From assembly GCF_003751225.1 (NCBI RefSeq), contig NZ_RJKE01000001.1, positions 1,426,001 through 1,490,000 of the forward strand: 64,000 nucleotides of DNA. The letters are read 5' to 3'. The stretch's first letter is position 1, and each line of letters begins with the position of its first letter. A program made the translations under genes and the position numbers. Positions 47,397 through 55,477 of the stretch are shown piece after piece. The notes beneath the pieces were generated by a model. The model did no database searches, had not been told where the DNA came from, and saw only the letters and a list, made by a program, of their open reading frames with translations. Origin of the DNA: Actinocorallia herbida. Lineage in GTDB: Bacteria > Actinomycetota > Actinomycetes > Streptosporangiales > Streptosporangiaceae.

Positions 47397-49069
47397 ATGC
47401 CGCGCATCCGCAGGACCCGCAGCGCCAGGTTGACGTTGAGCTGGAGGTGCGGGTCCTCGGTGAACGGGCCGAGCATGCGCTCCAGCTTGCCGATGCGGTA
47501 GCGCAGGGTGTTGTAGTGGAAGTGCAGGCGGCGGGCGGTCTCGGCGACGTTGAGGTTGGTCTCCAGGAGCACCTGGAGGGTGCGGCGCAGGTCCGCGGCC
47601 TCGGGATCGGCGTCCCCGGCGAGGTCGCCCAGGGTCTCGGCGACGAACGCGTGCAGTTCCGCGCTGTCGTCCACGAGGCTGAGCAGCCGGTAGACGCCCA
47701 GGGCGTCGAAGTGCGCGGTCTCGCCCGGCCCGTGCAGCTGCCTGCCCACCCGGACCGCCTTGCCGGCCTGGTCGTAGGCCTCAGGCAGCGTCGCGGGGCC
47801 CGGCGCCGGGCGGCTCACCCCGGTCGTGAACTCCAGGCCCTCGGCGGTCGAGACCTCCCGGACCAGCCCGGCCACGAGATCGGCGAGCGTGCCCTCGGCG
47901 GGCAGGCCGACGACCGCGACGACCTCGTGCGCGAACGCGGCGACCGCGGCGTCCCGGTCCCGGCGGCGCACGGCGGCGGCCCAGGCCGCGGCCAGCCTTT
48001 CCTGGGCGTGCTTGGCGCTGTCCGGCTGCCGGACGGGGACGGCCGACCCGTCGGACTCCAGATCGGGTGAGGCGACGATCACCGCGACCGGCCTGGCGAG
48101 ATCCCAGCCGAACCCGGCGCAGTGCGCGACGACCCGCTCGGCGTCCCCGGCCCGGCCGGCCAGGACGTCGCGCAGGAAGTCGGCGCGGTACTTGCTCTCC
48201 ACCGCCGCGACGGCCTGCTGCTTGGTGACGACGAGCGCGGCGACGGTCGCGGCCCGCTCCAGGATGCCGACCTCGGTGTCGCTCAGCTCGCGGCCGGGGA
48301 AGTACGCGGCGATCAGGCCGTGGTCCTCACCCGCCGCGGCGACGGGCACGACCACCCGGTCGCCGTGCAGGCCGAGGCCGTGGTGGCGCTCCAGCCAGAG
48401 CTCGAGGGTCTTCAGGTCGGCGGCGGAACCGGCCCCGGCCAGGACCCGCTCGTCGCCGTCCAGCGCGAGCACGGCGCCGTCGAGGAGTTCGGCGAGTTCC
48501 GCCGTCACCTCCGGCAGTCCGCCTCCGGCCAGCACGATCTGGACGAGCGCGCGGTGCACCTCCTCGGTGCGGGCGAGGATCGCGGCCTGCCGGTTGAGGA
48601 TGTCGGTGAGCACCTGGTTGAGGATGTCGTCGAAGCCGACGTGCTCGGGGAGCTGGATGAGCGGGAAGCCGAGCCGGTCGGCGCGCGCCAGCATCTCCTT
48701 CGGCAGCTCGTCAAGATAGGCCCCGGGCTTGACGGCGAGGGCCGCGACGCCCCGCTCGTTCAGCCCCGTCACCAGGTGGCCGAGCGCCTCCGGCCGGTTG
48801 CGCAGCGGGTATCCGGTGGTGAGGAGCAGCTCGTTCGGCTTCACCCAGGCCAGGACGTCCGGCACCTCCATGACGTTCAGGCGCTGCACGATCCGGTCGA
48901 GCCCCGCCGCGCCCGCGACGAGTTCGGCGTCGGCGAGGGTGGACACGCCGAGCACCTCGCGGACGGGGAGGCCGTATTTCAGGGTGCCCGTGCTGGCGAG
49001 GCGCAGCCGCGGCGGGACGGTGTGGGTCTCGCCGGTCCTGCGGGTCCAGAGGTCGGTGCGTGTTTCCAT
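47393..49069 (-). CDS. PucR-family purine-catabolism transcriptional regulator
   Basis: 558 residues from ATG 49069 (ATG 49084 is possible; no good Shine-Dalgarno). N-terminal PucR sensing domain (about 28-150: GLPVREVLGVSTLADAELVAG; NELLLTTGYPLR), a GGDEF-like middle part, and the C-terminal PucR helix-turn-helix LNVAETARRLHFHYNTLRYRIGKLERMLG. Family members control purine/ureide degradation. It is divergent from the DUF2877/FdrA-like pair, its likely target. Confidence 0.92.
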   Translation of the reverse strand: METRTDLWTRRTGETHTVPPRLRLASTGTLKYGLPVREVLGVSTLADAELVAGAAGLDRIVQRLNVMEVPDVLAWVKPNELLLTTGYPLRNRPEALGHLVTGLNERGVAALAVKPGAYLDELPKEMLARADRLGFPLIQLPEHVGFDDILNQVLTDILNRQAAILARTEEVHRALVQIVLAGGGLPEVTAELAELLDGAVLALDGDERVLAGAGSAADLKTLELWLERHHGLGLHGDRVVVPVAAAGEDHGLIAAYFPGRELSDTEVGILERAATVAALVVTKQQAVAAVESKYRADFLRDVLAGRAGDAERVVAHCAGFGWDLARPVAVIVASPDLESDGSAVPVRQPDSAKHAQERLAAAWAAAVRRRDRDAAVAAFAHEVVAVVGLPAEGTLADLVAGLVREVSTAEGLEFTTGVSRPAPGPATLPEAYDQAGKAVRVGRQLHGPGETAHFDALGVYRLLSLVDDSAELHAFVAETLGDLAGDADPEAADLRRTLQVLLETNLNVAETARRLHFHYNTLRYRIGKLERMLGPFTEDPHLQLNVNLALRVLRMRGI

Positions 49070-49097
49070 CGGAGGTGTAACCATCACAAGAAAGACG

Positions 49098-49116
49098 AAG
49101 GATGACAAGTATCCTT
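49098..49116. promoter_or_regulatory. Inverted repeat between PucR gene and the DUF2877 gene
   Basis: AAGGAT (49098-49103), GACAAGT, ATCCTT (49111-49116) in an AT-richer pocket of the divergent promoter region; possible PucR operator. Confidence 0.35.
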
Positions 49117-49195
49117 GGCAACTTTCTCCATACGGCCATCGTGTGAACGAGCGTTAACGTCCGTTCAACGCGCCGACCCCTGGAGGAACAAGCCC

Positions 49196-50122
49196 GTGAC
49201 GGACCGCCCGGCTCCCCGGCTCCTGGTGACCGAACCTGCCGACGGAACGAGCCTGCCCCCCGTGCCGGGCGCGGCCAGCCTCGCCCTGCGCGAGGTCCTG
49301 GAACGGCCGCGCACGCCCGCCCGGGTCGTCGCGGTGTTCCCGTCGTCGGTGTACCTGCTGCTGAAATCCGGCGCCGACCCGCGGGTGGTGGTGCTGGCCG
49401 GATCCGACGAGGCCCGCCCCGCCAACTCCGTGATCGTGCCGTCCGTCTCGCGCCACCAGCCCTTCGCCGGAGTCCGCGAAGGCGACGAGGCGTGGGTGGG
49501 GGACGGGCTGGTCGAGGCCGGCGACTTCGGGGTCCGGGTCAAACGCTGGTGGGATCCCCGGCCCGTCCTCGGGCCGCTCACCACGGCGGGGCTGCGCCAC
49601 TCCGTCATGGCCCTGGAGAACGTGCTCGACCCGGCGGCCTGCGGGCTCGCCGGGCACCCCGGCCCCGCGGCGCTCGCCGCGCACTGCGCGGCCGGCGACC
49701 TCGCCCGCGCCGTCCCGGCCGCCGAGCGGATCGTCGGGCTCGGGCCCGGCCTCACGCCCAGCGGCGACGACGTCCTCGCCGGCCTGCTCCTCTCGCTGCG
49801 CCTGCTGGGCTCGGTCCTCGACGGCGGCGGCCGGGCCGTCTGGCTCGCGGGCTGGCTCGCCGCGGCCGTCACCGCCGACACCGAGACCCGCACGACGCCC
49901 ATGGGCGCGGCCGCGCTGCACTGCGCCGCGGCCGGAAGGCCCGCCGCCGAGGCCGCCGCCGTGCTGCGCGGCCTTGCCGGGCGTGAACAGCTCGTCCCCG
50001 CCGTGGGGCGGCTGGCCAGGCCCGGCCGCGCCGGAGGTCAGGATCTCGCCTGGGGACTGCTCGCGGGGGCGCGGGCCACCCTGGCGCTGCGCGGCGAAGC
50101 CGTGCGCCGGGCGACCGCGTGA
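49196..50122 (+). CDS. DUF2877-family protein (YlbF/AllH-like)
   Basis: 308 residues from GTG 49196, Shine-Dalgarno GGAGG at 49182-49186; the upstream ORF extension is not needed. The family core GLGPGLTPSGDDVLAGLL (about 181-198) is clear. DUF2877 proteins are encoded with FdrA and DUF1116 in allantoin/ureide clusters, where the trio has been linked to oxamate carbamoyltransferase (AllFGH). Here DUF1116 (AllG) is missing. The stop overlaps the next gene by 4 bp. Confidence 0.85.
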   Translation: MTDRPAPRLLVTEPADGTSLPPVPGAASLALREVLERPRTPARVVAVFPSSVYLLLKSGADPRVVVLAGSDEARPANSVIVPSVSRHQPFAGVREGDEAWVGDGLVEAGDFGVRVKRWWDPRPVLGPLTTAGLRHSVMALENVLDPAACGLAGHPGPAALAAHCAAGDLARAVPAAERIVGLGPGLTPSGDDVLAGLLLSLRLLGSVLDGGGRAVWLAGWLAAAVTADTETRTTPMGAAALHCAAAGRPAAEAAAVLRGLAGREQLVPAVGRLARPGRAGGQDLAWGLLAGARATLALRGEAVRRATA

Positions 50123-50625
50123 CCCCACCCCTGACGGTCGGGGGACCGGACGCCTACCGCGCCGCGCTGGACGCCCTGCACGGCGGACGCGATGTACTGC
50201 TCCCGGGGGAGGAGCTCTCGGTCGCGCAGGAGATCGCGCTCAAGGACGAGGCGGCGATGCTCGGCAGACTCGTCCTCGGGCCCTGCGCCTGCACGGGTTC
50301 TCTTCCACCCGGCCCCTACGGCGTCGTAGGGGTCTCGCCCGAGGCCACCGCGGAGGTCGTCGAGGTACTCGCGGAAAAGGGAGGGCGCGTCCTTCCCGTC
50401 GGCTCCCGCGACCTGTCCGCGGCGGTCTGCGGCCGGGCCACCCTCCAGGCCCTCGCGGCGTTCGACGCCGATCCCGTCATAGAGGCGGTGGTGCTGGCCG
50501 CGGAACGCCCCGCAGGGGAAGTCGCGGCCCTACTGCGCGAGGCCGCCCGACGGCTGGGCAAGCCCGTGGTCTCGGCGGCGCCCGGCGAGGCACGGTTCGT
50601 GCTCGCCCGCCTGGACGTCCTTTAG
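50119..50625 (+). CDS. Short FdrA-like (AllF-like) single-domain protein
   Basis: 168 residues from GTG 50119. The whole protein aligns by eye with the internal succinyl-CoA-ligase-like part of FdrA: IALKDEAAMLGRLVLGPCACTG, GVVGVSPEATAEVVE, VGSRDLSAAVCGRATLQAL, and GKPVV near the end. Full FdrA is about 500-550 residues, so this is a minimal or partial version. FdrA's PDCG is here PCAC, and GG of RDLS-x-x-VGG is CG. Translationally coupled to the DUF2877 gene, under likely PucR control. Not a recent truncation: the ORF is clean. Confidence 0.7.
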   Translation: MTPPLTVGGPDAYRAALDALHGGRDVLLPGEELSVAQEIALKDEAAMLGRLVLGPCACTGSLPPGPYGVVGVSPEATAEVVEVLAEKGGRVLPVGSRDLSAAVCGRATLQALAAFDADPVIEAVVLAAERPAGEVAALLREAARRLGKPVVSAAPGEARFVLARLDVL

Positions 50626-50705
50626 ATCCCGTTCTCGCTCCCAGGTCAGGGAGATGTGGCCGCCGGAGGGATCTTGCAGGGCGCGCGTTCCGCGAGAATG
50701 TCACC

Positions 50706-51605
50706 ATGATGCTTTCGGGGAATCAGTACGAGATCGCCGCGGGCGGCTACCGGGCCGCGGCCACCGAGCAGGGCGGCAGCCTGCGGGAGCTGACGCACGA
50801 GGGCGCCCCCCTCGTCATCGGCTTCGCCCCGGACGAGGTGGTCGACGGCGCGGCGGGGCAGATCCTCGCCCCGTGGCCCAACCGCATCGCGCACGGCACC
50901 TACGTCTTCGAGGGAGTCGAGCAGCACACCCCGATCACCGAGCCGGACCGCGACTGCGCGATCCACGGCCTGGTCCGGTGGGAGCCGTGGACCGTCACCG
51001 AGCACGAGGCCGACCGCGTCACCCTCGTGCACCGGCTGCTCGGCCGCCCCGGCTACCCCTACCGGCTCGACCTGTCGGTCACCTACTCCCTCGACGCGCG
51101 CACCGGCCTGACCGTCCGGCTCGGCGCGGCCAACGCGGGCACCCGCAACGCCCCCTACGGGCAGAGCGCCCACCCGTACCTCACCGTCGGCCGGCCGCTC
51201 GACGAGTGCACCGTGACGTTCGGGGCCAGCCACTACCAGCCCGTGAACGAGCGGCTCATCCCGTCCGGCGCGCCCGTGCCCGTCGCGGGCACCCGGTACG
51301 ACCTCAGCTCCGGCGGCGTCTTCGGCGCCCGCCGCATCGACACCGCCTACACCGGCCTGGAGTTCGCCGACGGCCGCGCCTGGGTGGGCCTGTCGGGCGG
51401 CGGCCGCACCGTCGGGCTGTGGGCCGATGACGGCCACCCGTGGCTCCAGCTCTATACCGCCGACCACATGGGCGAACGCGCCCGTACGGGCCTCGCCGCG
51501 GAGCCGATGACCTGCCCGCCGAACGCCTTCAACACCGGAGTGGACCTCATCACTCTCAAACCAGGTGACGCGTTCGCCAGTTCTTGGGGGATCATCTCCT
51601 TGTGA
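50706..51605 (+). CDS. Aldose 1-epimerase-family protein
   Basis: 299 residues from ATG 50706 (ATG 50709 is equally possible). Galactose-mutarotase-like beta sandwich: LAPWPNRIAHGTYVF (about 57-71), catalytic His in DCAIHGLVRW, second His in GQSAHPYLTVG, and Glu in LAAEPMTCPPNAFNTG near 265-280. It interconverts sugar anomers; substrate not known. It overlaps the next gene by 4 bp (GTGA). Confidence 0.9.
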   Translation: MMLSGNQYEIAAGGYRAAATEQGGSLRELTHEGAPLVIGFAPDEVVDGAAGQILAPWPNRIAHGTYVFEGVEQHTPITEPDRDCAIHGLVRWEPWTVTEHEADRVTLVHRLLGRPGYPYRLDLSVTYSLDARTGLTVRLGAANAGTRNAPYGQSAHPYLTVGRPLDECTVTFGASHYQPVNERLIPSGAPVPVAGTRYDLSSGGVFGARRIDTAYTGLEFADGRAWVGLSGGGRTVGLWADDGHPWLQLYTADHMGERARTGLAAEPMTCPPNAFNTGVDLITLKPGDAFASSWGIISL

Positions 51606-52774
51606 ACCTCAGCGTCTCCACGACCGACGATCTGGCAGAGCGGGTCCGCGCACTGGCCGCGGCGTCGGCGGGCCGCACCGGTACCGCAGAGGGCCGCCAG
51701 CCCGTCCACACGGTGTTCGTCCCGGCCGACCGCTTCTCGCGCACCACCACCGCCGACTGGGGCGCGCAGGCGCTGCGGCTGCTCAACAAGCACACGCCGG
51801 GCGACGGCTCGTTCGGCGCGTCGTTCATGCTCGACCCGTCGCTGGCCGGGCAGATCCGGGCGCGGGTGGCGGCCAAGCTCGCGCGCGAGCCGATCGAGGA
51901 TCTGCGCATCGACTTCGGCCCCGCCTACGGCGACCGGTGGTCGGACACCGAGGAGGACGGGCACGTCGAGCAGGTCGTCGAGGCCGTCGCGACCTCCTAC
52001 AACGCCCAGCAGCTCCCGCACTTCTGGGGCGTGCGCGTCAAGTCGTTCTCCGGCGGCGGGCACGCGCGGGCGATGCGGACCCTCGACGGCTTCCTCACCT
52101 CCCTGCGCGACAGGCTCGGAAGGCTTCCCGGCGGCTTCACCATCACCCTGCCGGACGTCACGGGGGCCGAGCAGGTCGCGGTCTTCACCGACTTCCTCGA
52201 CAGGCTGGAGGCCGCACTCGGCCTGCCCAACGGCACACTGCGCTTCGAGGTGCAGATCGACGCGCCCGCGGGCCTCGCCGACCAGCGCGGCGGGCTCGGC
52301 GTCCGGCGGGTCCTGGTCTCCGGGCAGGGCCGGATCCAGACCGTCCACTTCGGCGGGCTCGACTACGCCTCGGCGCTCGGCCTGCCCGAGGAGCAGCGGC
52401 GGCTCGACCACCCCGTCTGCGACTTCGCCCGGCACGTCCTCCAGACGACGACGGCGGGCTGGGGCGTCCGGCTGTCCGACGGGCCCCCGCACCTGACGCC
52501 CAGGGACGACTCGGCCGACGAGGTCGTCCCGGCCTGGCAGGCGCACGCCACCGAGGTCAGGCACTCCCTCGCGCACGGCTTCTACCAGGGCTGGGACACC
52601 GATCCGGCGCACCTGCCCGCCCGCTATGCCGCGCTGTTCGACTTCCACCTCAGCGGGGTGGAGGCGGCGATCGGGCGGCTCGAGGCCGCGCCGGAGCGCT
52701 CGGCCGCGCTGCTCGACCGGCTCCAGCGGGGCGTCGCCTGCGGCGCGCTGGACCCCGAGGTCCTCCAGGGCTGA
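51602..52774 (+). CDS. DUF6986-like / HpcH-HpaI-fold aldolase candidate
   Basis: 390 residues from GTG 51602. The middle and C-terminal parts look like a TIM barrel: FEVQIDAPAGLADQRGGLGV (near 215-234) resembles the metal-binding beta strand of citrate-lyase-type aldolases, and RIQTVHFGGLDYASALGL the following loop. I recall similar actinobacterial proteins labelled DUF6986 or aldolase. Coupling to an aldose epimerase suggests sugar or oxoacid metabolism. Not experimentally anchored. Confidence 0.6.
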   Translation: MNLSVSTTDDLAERVRALAAASAGRTGTAEGRQPVHTVFVPADRFSRTTTADWGAQALRLLNKHTPGDGSFGASFMLDPSLAGQIRARVAAKLAREPIEDLRIDFGPAYGDRWSDTEEDGHVEQVVEAVATSYNAQQLPHFWGVRVKSFSGGGHARAMRTLDGFLTSLRDRLGRLPGGFTITLPDVTGAEQVAVFTDFLDRLEAALGLPNGTLRFEVQIDAPAGLADQRGGLGVRRVLVSGQGRIQTVHFGGLDYASALGLPEEQRRLDHPVCDFARHVLQTTTAGWGVRLSDGPPHLTPRDDSADEVVPAWQAHATEVRHSLAHGFYQGWDTDPAHLPARYAALFDFHLSGVEAAIGRLEAAPERSAALLDRLQRGVACGALDPEVLQG

Positions 52775-52796
52775 CGCGCGGCACGGTTCGGCACGG

Positions 52797-52830
52797 GAAA
52801 GGGGACCCGCCTCGCGGTGGGTCCCCTTTC
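52797..52830. terminator. Bidirectional terminator between aldolase-like gene and FKBP
   Basis: Perfect 12-bp stem GAAAGGGGACCC (52797-52808) / GGGTCCCCTTTC (52819-52830), 10-nt loop, between convergent stops. Confidence 0.9.
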
Positions 52831-52845
52831 CGACGTGCCCGGGTC

Positions 52846-53220
52846 TCAGCTGACGCCGAGCAGGTCGACCACGAAGATCAGCGTCTCGTTCGGGCCGATC
52901 GCGCCGCCCGCGCCGCGCGCGCCGTAGCCCAGGTGCGCGGGGATGACCAGCTTGCGGCGGCCGCCGACCTTCATGCCGGCCACGCCCATGTCCCAGCCCT
53001 TGATGACGCGGCCCGCGCCGAGCGGGAAGACGAACGCCTCGTTGCGGCTCCAGGAGGAGTCGAACTCCTCGCCGGTGGAGAAGGCCACGCCGACGTAGTG
53101 GACGTGGACCTGGTGGCCCTTCTTGGCCTCGTCGCCCTCGCCGACCACCAGGTCGGTGATCTCCAGGTTGGCGGGCGGGTTGCCCTCGGGGAAGTCGATC
53201 TCGGGCTTGGTCAGCGCCAT
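52846..53220 (-). CDS. FKBP-type peptidyl-prolyl isomerase
   Basis: 124 residues from ATG 53220, Shine-Dalgarno GAGGAG 9 nt upstream. One complete FKBP domain: VHVHYVGVAFSTGEEFDSSW (about 38-57), FPLGAGRVIKGWDMGVAGMKVGGRR (about 65-89, by position), IPAHLGYGARG, and FVVDLLGVS at the end. Cytoplasmic (no signal), assists folding by proline isomerisation. Confidence 0.95.
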   Translation of the reverse strand: MALTKPEIDFPEGNPPANLEITDLVVGEGDEAKKGHQVHVHYVGVAFSTGEEFDSSWSRNEAFVFPLGAGRVIKGWDMGVAGMKVGGRRKLVIPAHLGYGARGAGGAIGPNETLIFVVDLLGVS

Positions 53221-53314
53221 CGCTTGTGTGCTCCTCGGTGGTGGATCTCGGACCGCACGAGGCTACCGGTCCACGGGCGGGAATGCGGGCCCAGGTCATG
53301 GTGTTGGCACCGGG

Positions 53315-53944
53315 GTGAAAATCGAGATTTATTCCGACGTGGTGTGCCCTTGGTGCTATCTCGGACAGGCCCGCTTCCGTCAGGCCGTCGAGGAGTTCCC
53401 CGGCGAGGTCGAGATCGTCTGGCGCCCGTTCCAGCTCGACCCGTCGTCCCCGGCCGAGCCCGAGGCGGGCCTCGCGAGCACGGTCCTCGCCGAGAAGTTC
53501 GGCGGCGCCGACAAGGTGCACGCCGCGCACCAGCGGTTGCGCGCCCTCACCGAGGACGCCGGACTGCCGTTCGAGCCCGAGCTGGCCCGGCAGATCAACA
53601 GCCTCCAGGCCCACCGCGTCATCTGGCTCGCCGGCGAGGAAGGCGTCCAGGACGCCGTCGTCGCCCGCTTCTTCCGCGCCCACCACGCCGAAGGCCGCGA
53701 CCTGAACGCTCCCGAGACCCTCGTGGAGCTCGCCGCAGAGGCCGGCCTGCCCGCCGACCGCGTCCGGGCGCTCCTGGCCTCCGCGGAGGGCGCCCCCGAG
53801 GTCGCCGCCCAGATCGACGAGGCCCGTCGGCTGGGCATCAGCGGCGTGCCCTTCTTCCTCTTCGAAGGCAAGTGGGCCGTCTCCGGCGGCCAGCCCACCG
53901 AGGTCTTCGCCGAAGCCCTCCGCGAAGTCGCCTCGAAGCTCTAG
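53315..53944 (+). CDS. DsbA-family (FrnE-like) thiol oxidoreductase
   Basis: 209 residues from GTG 53315. Active site CPWC in IYSDVVCPWCYLGQ (about 5-18), the helical insertion (about 60-150) and cis-Pro loop GISGVPFFLFEGKWAVSGGQ near 175-194, as in cytoplasmic FrnE / 2-hydroxychromene isomerase relatives. No signal peptide. Probably a disulfide reductase/isomerase. Closed by a perfect hairpin at 53954. Confidence 0.92.
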   Translation: MKIEIYSDVVCPWCYLGQARFRQAVEEFPGEVEIVWRPFQLDPSSPAEPEAGLASTVLAEKFGGADKVHAAHQRLRALTEDAGLPFEPELARQINSLQAHRVIWLAGEEGVQDAVVARFFRAHHAEGRDLNAPETLVELAAEAGLPADRVRALLASAEGAPEVAAQIDEARRLGISGVPFFLFEGKWAVSGGQPTEVFAEALREVASKL

Positions 53945-53953
53945 CGGCGCGCG

Positions 53954-53979
53954 ACCGCCGTGCCCTCCGGCACGGCGGT
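53954..53979 (+). terminator. Terminator after the DsbA-like gene
   Basis: Perfect 11-bp stem ACCGCCGTGCC (53954-53964) / GGCACGGCGGT (53969-53979), loop CTCC. Confidence 0.85.
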
Positions 53980-54042
53980 GGCCGGGTGGCGCCCGGTCGG
54001 CGGCGGGCCCTGCGGTGCGGCCCTTTCGGGGGAGGCGGGAGG

Positions 54043-55419
54043 ATGGGCGGCATGGGATTGCTGGGTGCGGAACGCGACGGGGTGGTGAGCGTCGCCGGGG
54101 TCGAGGTGACGCGGGAGGAGCTGGCGGGGCGGGCGCGGGCCGTCGCCGGGCGGATCGGCGGGGCGCGGGCCGTCGCGGTGAACGCGACGGCGAGCGTCGA
54201 CACGGTCGCGGCGGTGCTCGGCGGGCTGGTCGCCGGGGTGCCCGTGGTGCCGGTGCCGCCGGACTCCGGGCCCGCCGAGCGCGGGCACATCCTCGCCGAC
54301 TCAGGGGCCGAGCTCCTGGTGGGGGCGCCCTCCGATGGGGAGGTCTTCGGCCTTCCCACGGTGCCTTCGACGGGCTCCGGGTCGGGCGCCTTCCCCGAGC
54401 CGTCCGAGGACGCGACGGGGCTGATCCTCTACACGTCCGGGACCACCGGCGCGCCGAAGGGCGTCATGGTCTCCCGGGCCGCCATCGCCGCCGACCTCGA
54501 CGCGCTCGCCGAGGCGTGGGCGTGGACGCCGGACGACCTCCTCGTCCACGGCCTCCCGCTCTTCCACGTGCACGGGCTCGTCCTCGGTGTCCTCGGGGCG
54601 CTGCGCGTAGGGTCCGGTCTGGTGCACACCGGAAGGCCGACGCCCGAGGCGTACGCGAAGGCGGGCGGGAGCCTGTACTTCGGCGTCCCGACCGTGTGGT
54701 CGCGGGTGGTGGAGTCCGGCGCGGCCGAGGCGCTGCGCGGCGCCCGGCTGCTGGTCTCCGGCAGCGCGGGCCTGCCCGCGCCCGTGTTCGACGCGCTCGC
54801 CGCGCGCAGCGGGCACCGGGCCGTCGAACGGTACGGGATGACCGAGACGCTGATCACCGTCAGCGCCCGGCACGACGGCGAGCGCCGCCCCGGCCAGGTC
54901 GGCCTGCCGCTGCGCGGGGTCGAGACCCGCCTCGTCGGCGAGCACGGCGAGGACGTGCCGCACGACGGCGCGACCCCCGGCGAGCTCCTCGTGCGCACCC
55001 CGACGGTCTTCCAGGGCTACCTGAACCGCCCGGACGCGACCGCCGAGTCCCTCGCCGACGGCTGGTTCCGCACCGGCGACATCGCCGCGATCGGCCCGGA
55101 CGGCTGGCACCGGATCGTCGGCCGCGCCTCCACCGACCTCATCAAGAGCGGCGGCTACCGCATCGGCGCGGGCGAGATCGAGGCCGCCCTCCTCGCCCAC
55201 CCCGCCGTACGCGAGGCCGCCGTCATCGGCACCCCCCACCCCGACCTGGGCGAGCAGGTCACCGCCTTCGTCATCGCCGACGGCATCGCGGAGACCGACC
55301 TCATCGACTTCGTCGCCCGAGATCTCTCCGCCCACAAACGCCCCAGGACCGTCCACTTCGTCGACTCCCTGCCCCGCAACGCCCTGGGCAAAGTCCAAAA
55401 GAAACTCCTCACCCCCTGA
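54043..55419 (+). CDS. AMP-dependent acyl-CoA synthetase (malonyl-CoA-synthetase-like)
   Basis: 458 residues from ATG 54043 (Shine-Dalgarno GGAGG; ATG 54052 possible). ANL superfamily: P-loop LYTSGTTGAPKGVMVS (about 126-141), YGMTET near 265, GWFRTGDIA, IVGRASTDLIKSGGYRIG hinge region, and catalytic Lys in PRNALGKVQKK at the end. It is shorter than typical family members (about 480-500), mainly at the N-terminus. It likely activates a short or dicarboxylic acid; neighbour is a carboxyltransferase, which fits malonyl- or methylmalonyl-CoA supply. Confidence 0.9.
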   Translation: MGGMGLLGAERDGVVSVAGVEVTREELAGRARAVAGRIGGARAVAVNATASVDTVAAVLGGLVAGVPVVPVPPDSGPAERGHILADSGAELLVGAPSDGEVFGLPTVPSTGSGSGAFPEPSEDATGLILYTSGTTGAPKGVMVSRAAIAADLDALAEAWAWTPDDLLVHGLPLFHVHGLVLGVLGALRVGSGLVHTGRPTPEAYAKAGGSLYFGVPTVWSRVVESGAAEALRGARLLVSGSAGLPAPVFDALAARSGHRAVERYGMTETLITVSARHDGERRPGQVGLPLRGVETRLVGEHGEDVPHDGATPGELLVRTPTVFQGYLNRPDATAESLADGWFRTGDIAAIGPDGWHRIVGRASTDLIKSGGYRIGAGEIEAALLAHPAVREAAVIGTPHPDLGEQVTAFVIADGIAETDLIDFVARDLSAHKRPRTVHFVDSLPRNALGKVQKKLLTP

Positions 55420-55428
55420 CCCCGCCCC

Positions 55429-55458
55429 CGCCCGTCCCCGGAGTACCGGGGACGGGCG
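55429..55458. terminator. Bidirectional terminator between the synthetase and carboxyltransferase genes
   Basis: CCCGTCCCCGG (55431-55441) / CCGGGGACGGG (55446-55456), loop AGTA, with flanking G-C pairs extending the stem. Confidence 0.85.
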
Positions 55459-55477
55459 GATTCCCGGTGTCGGGGGC

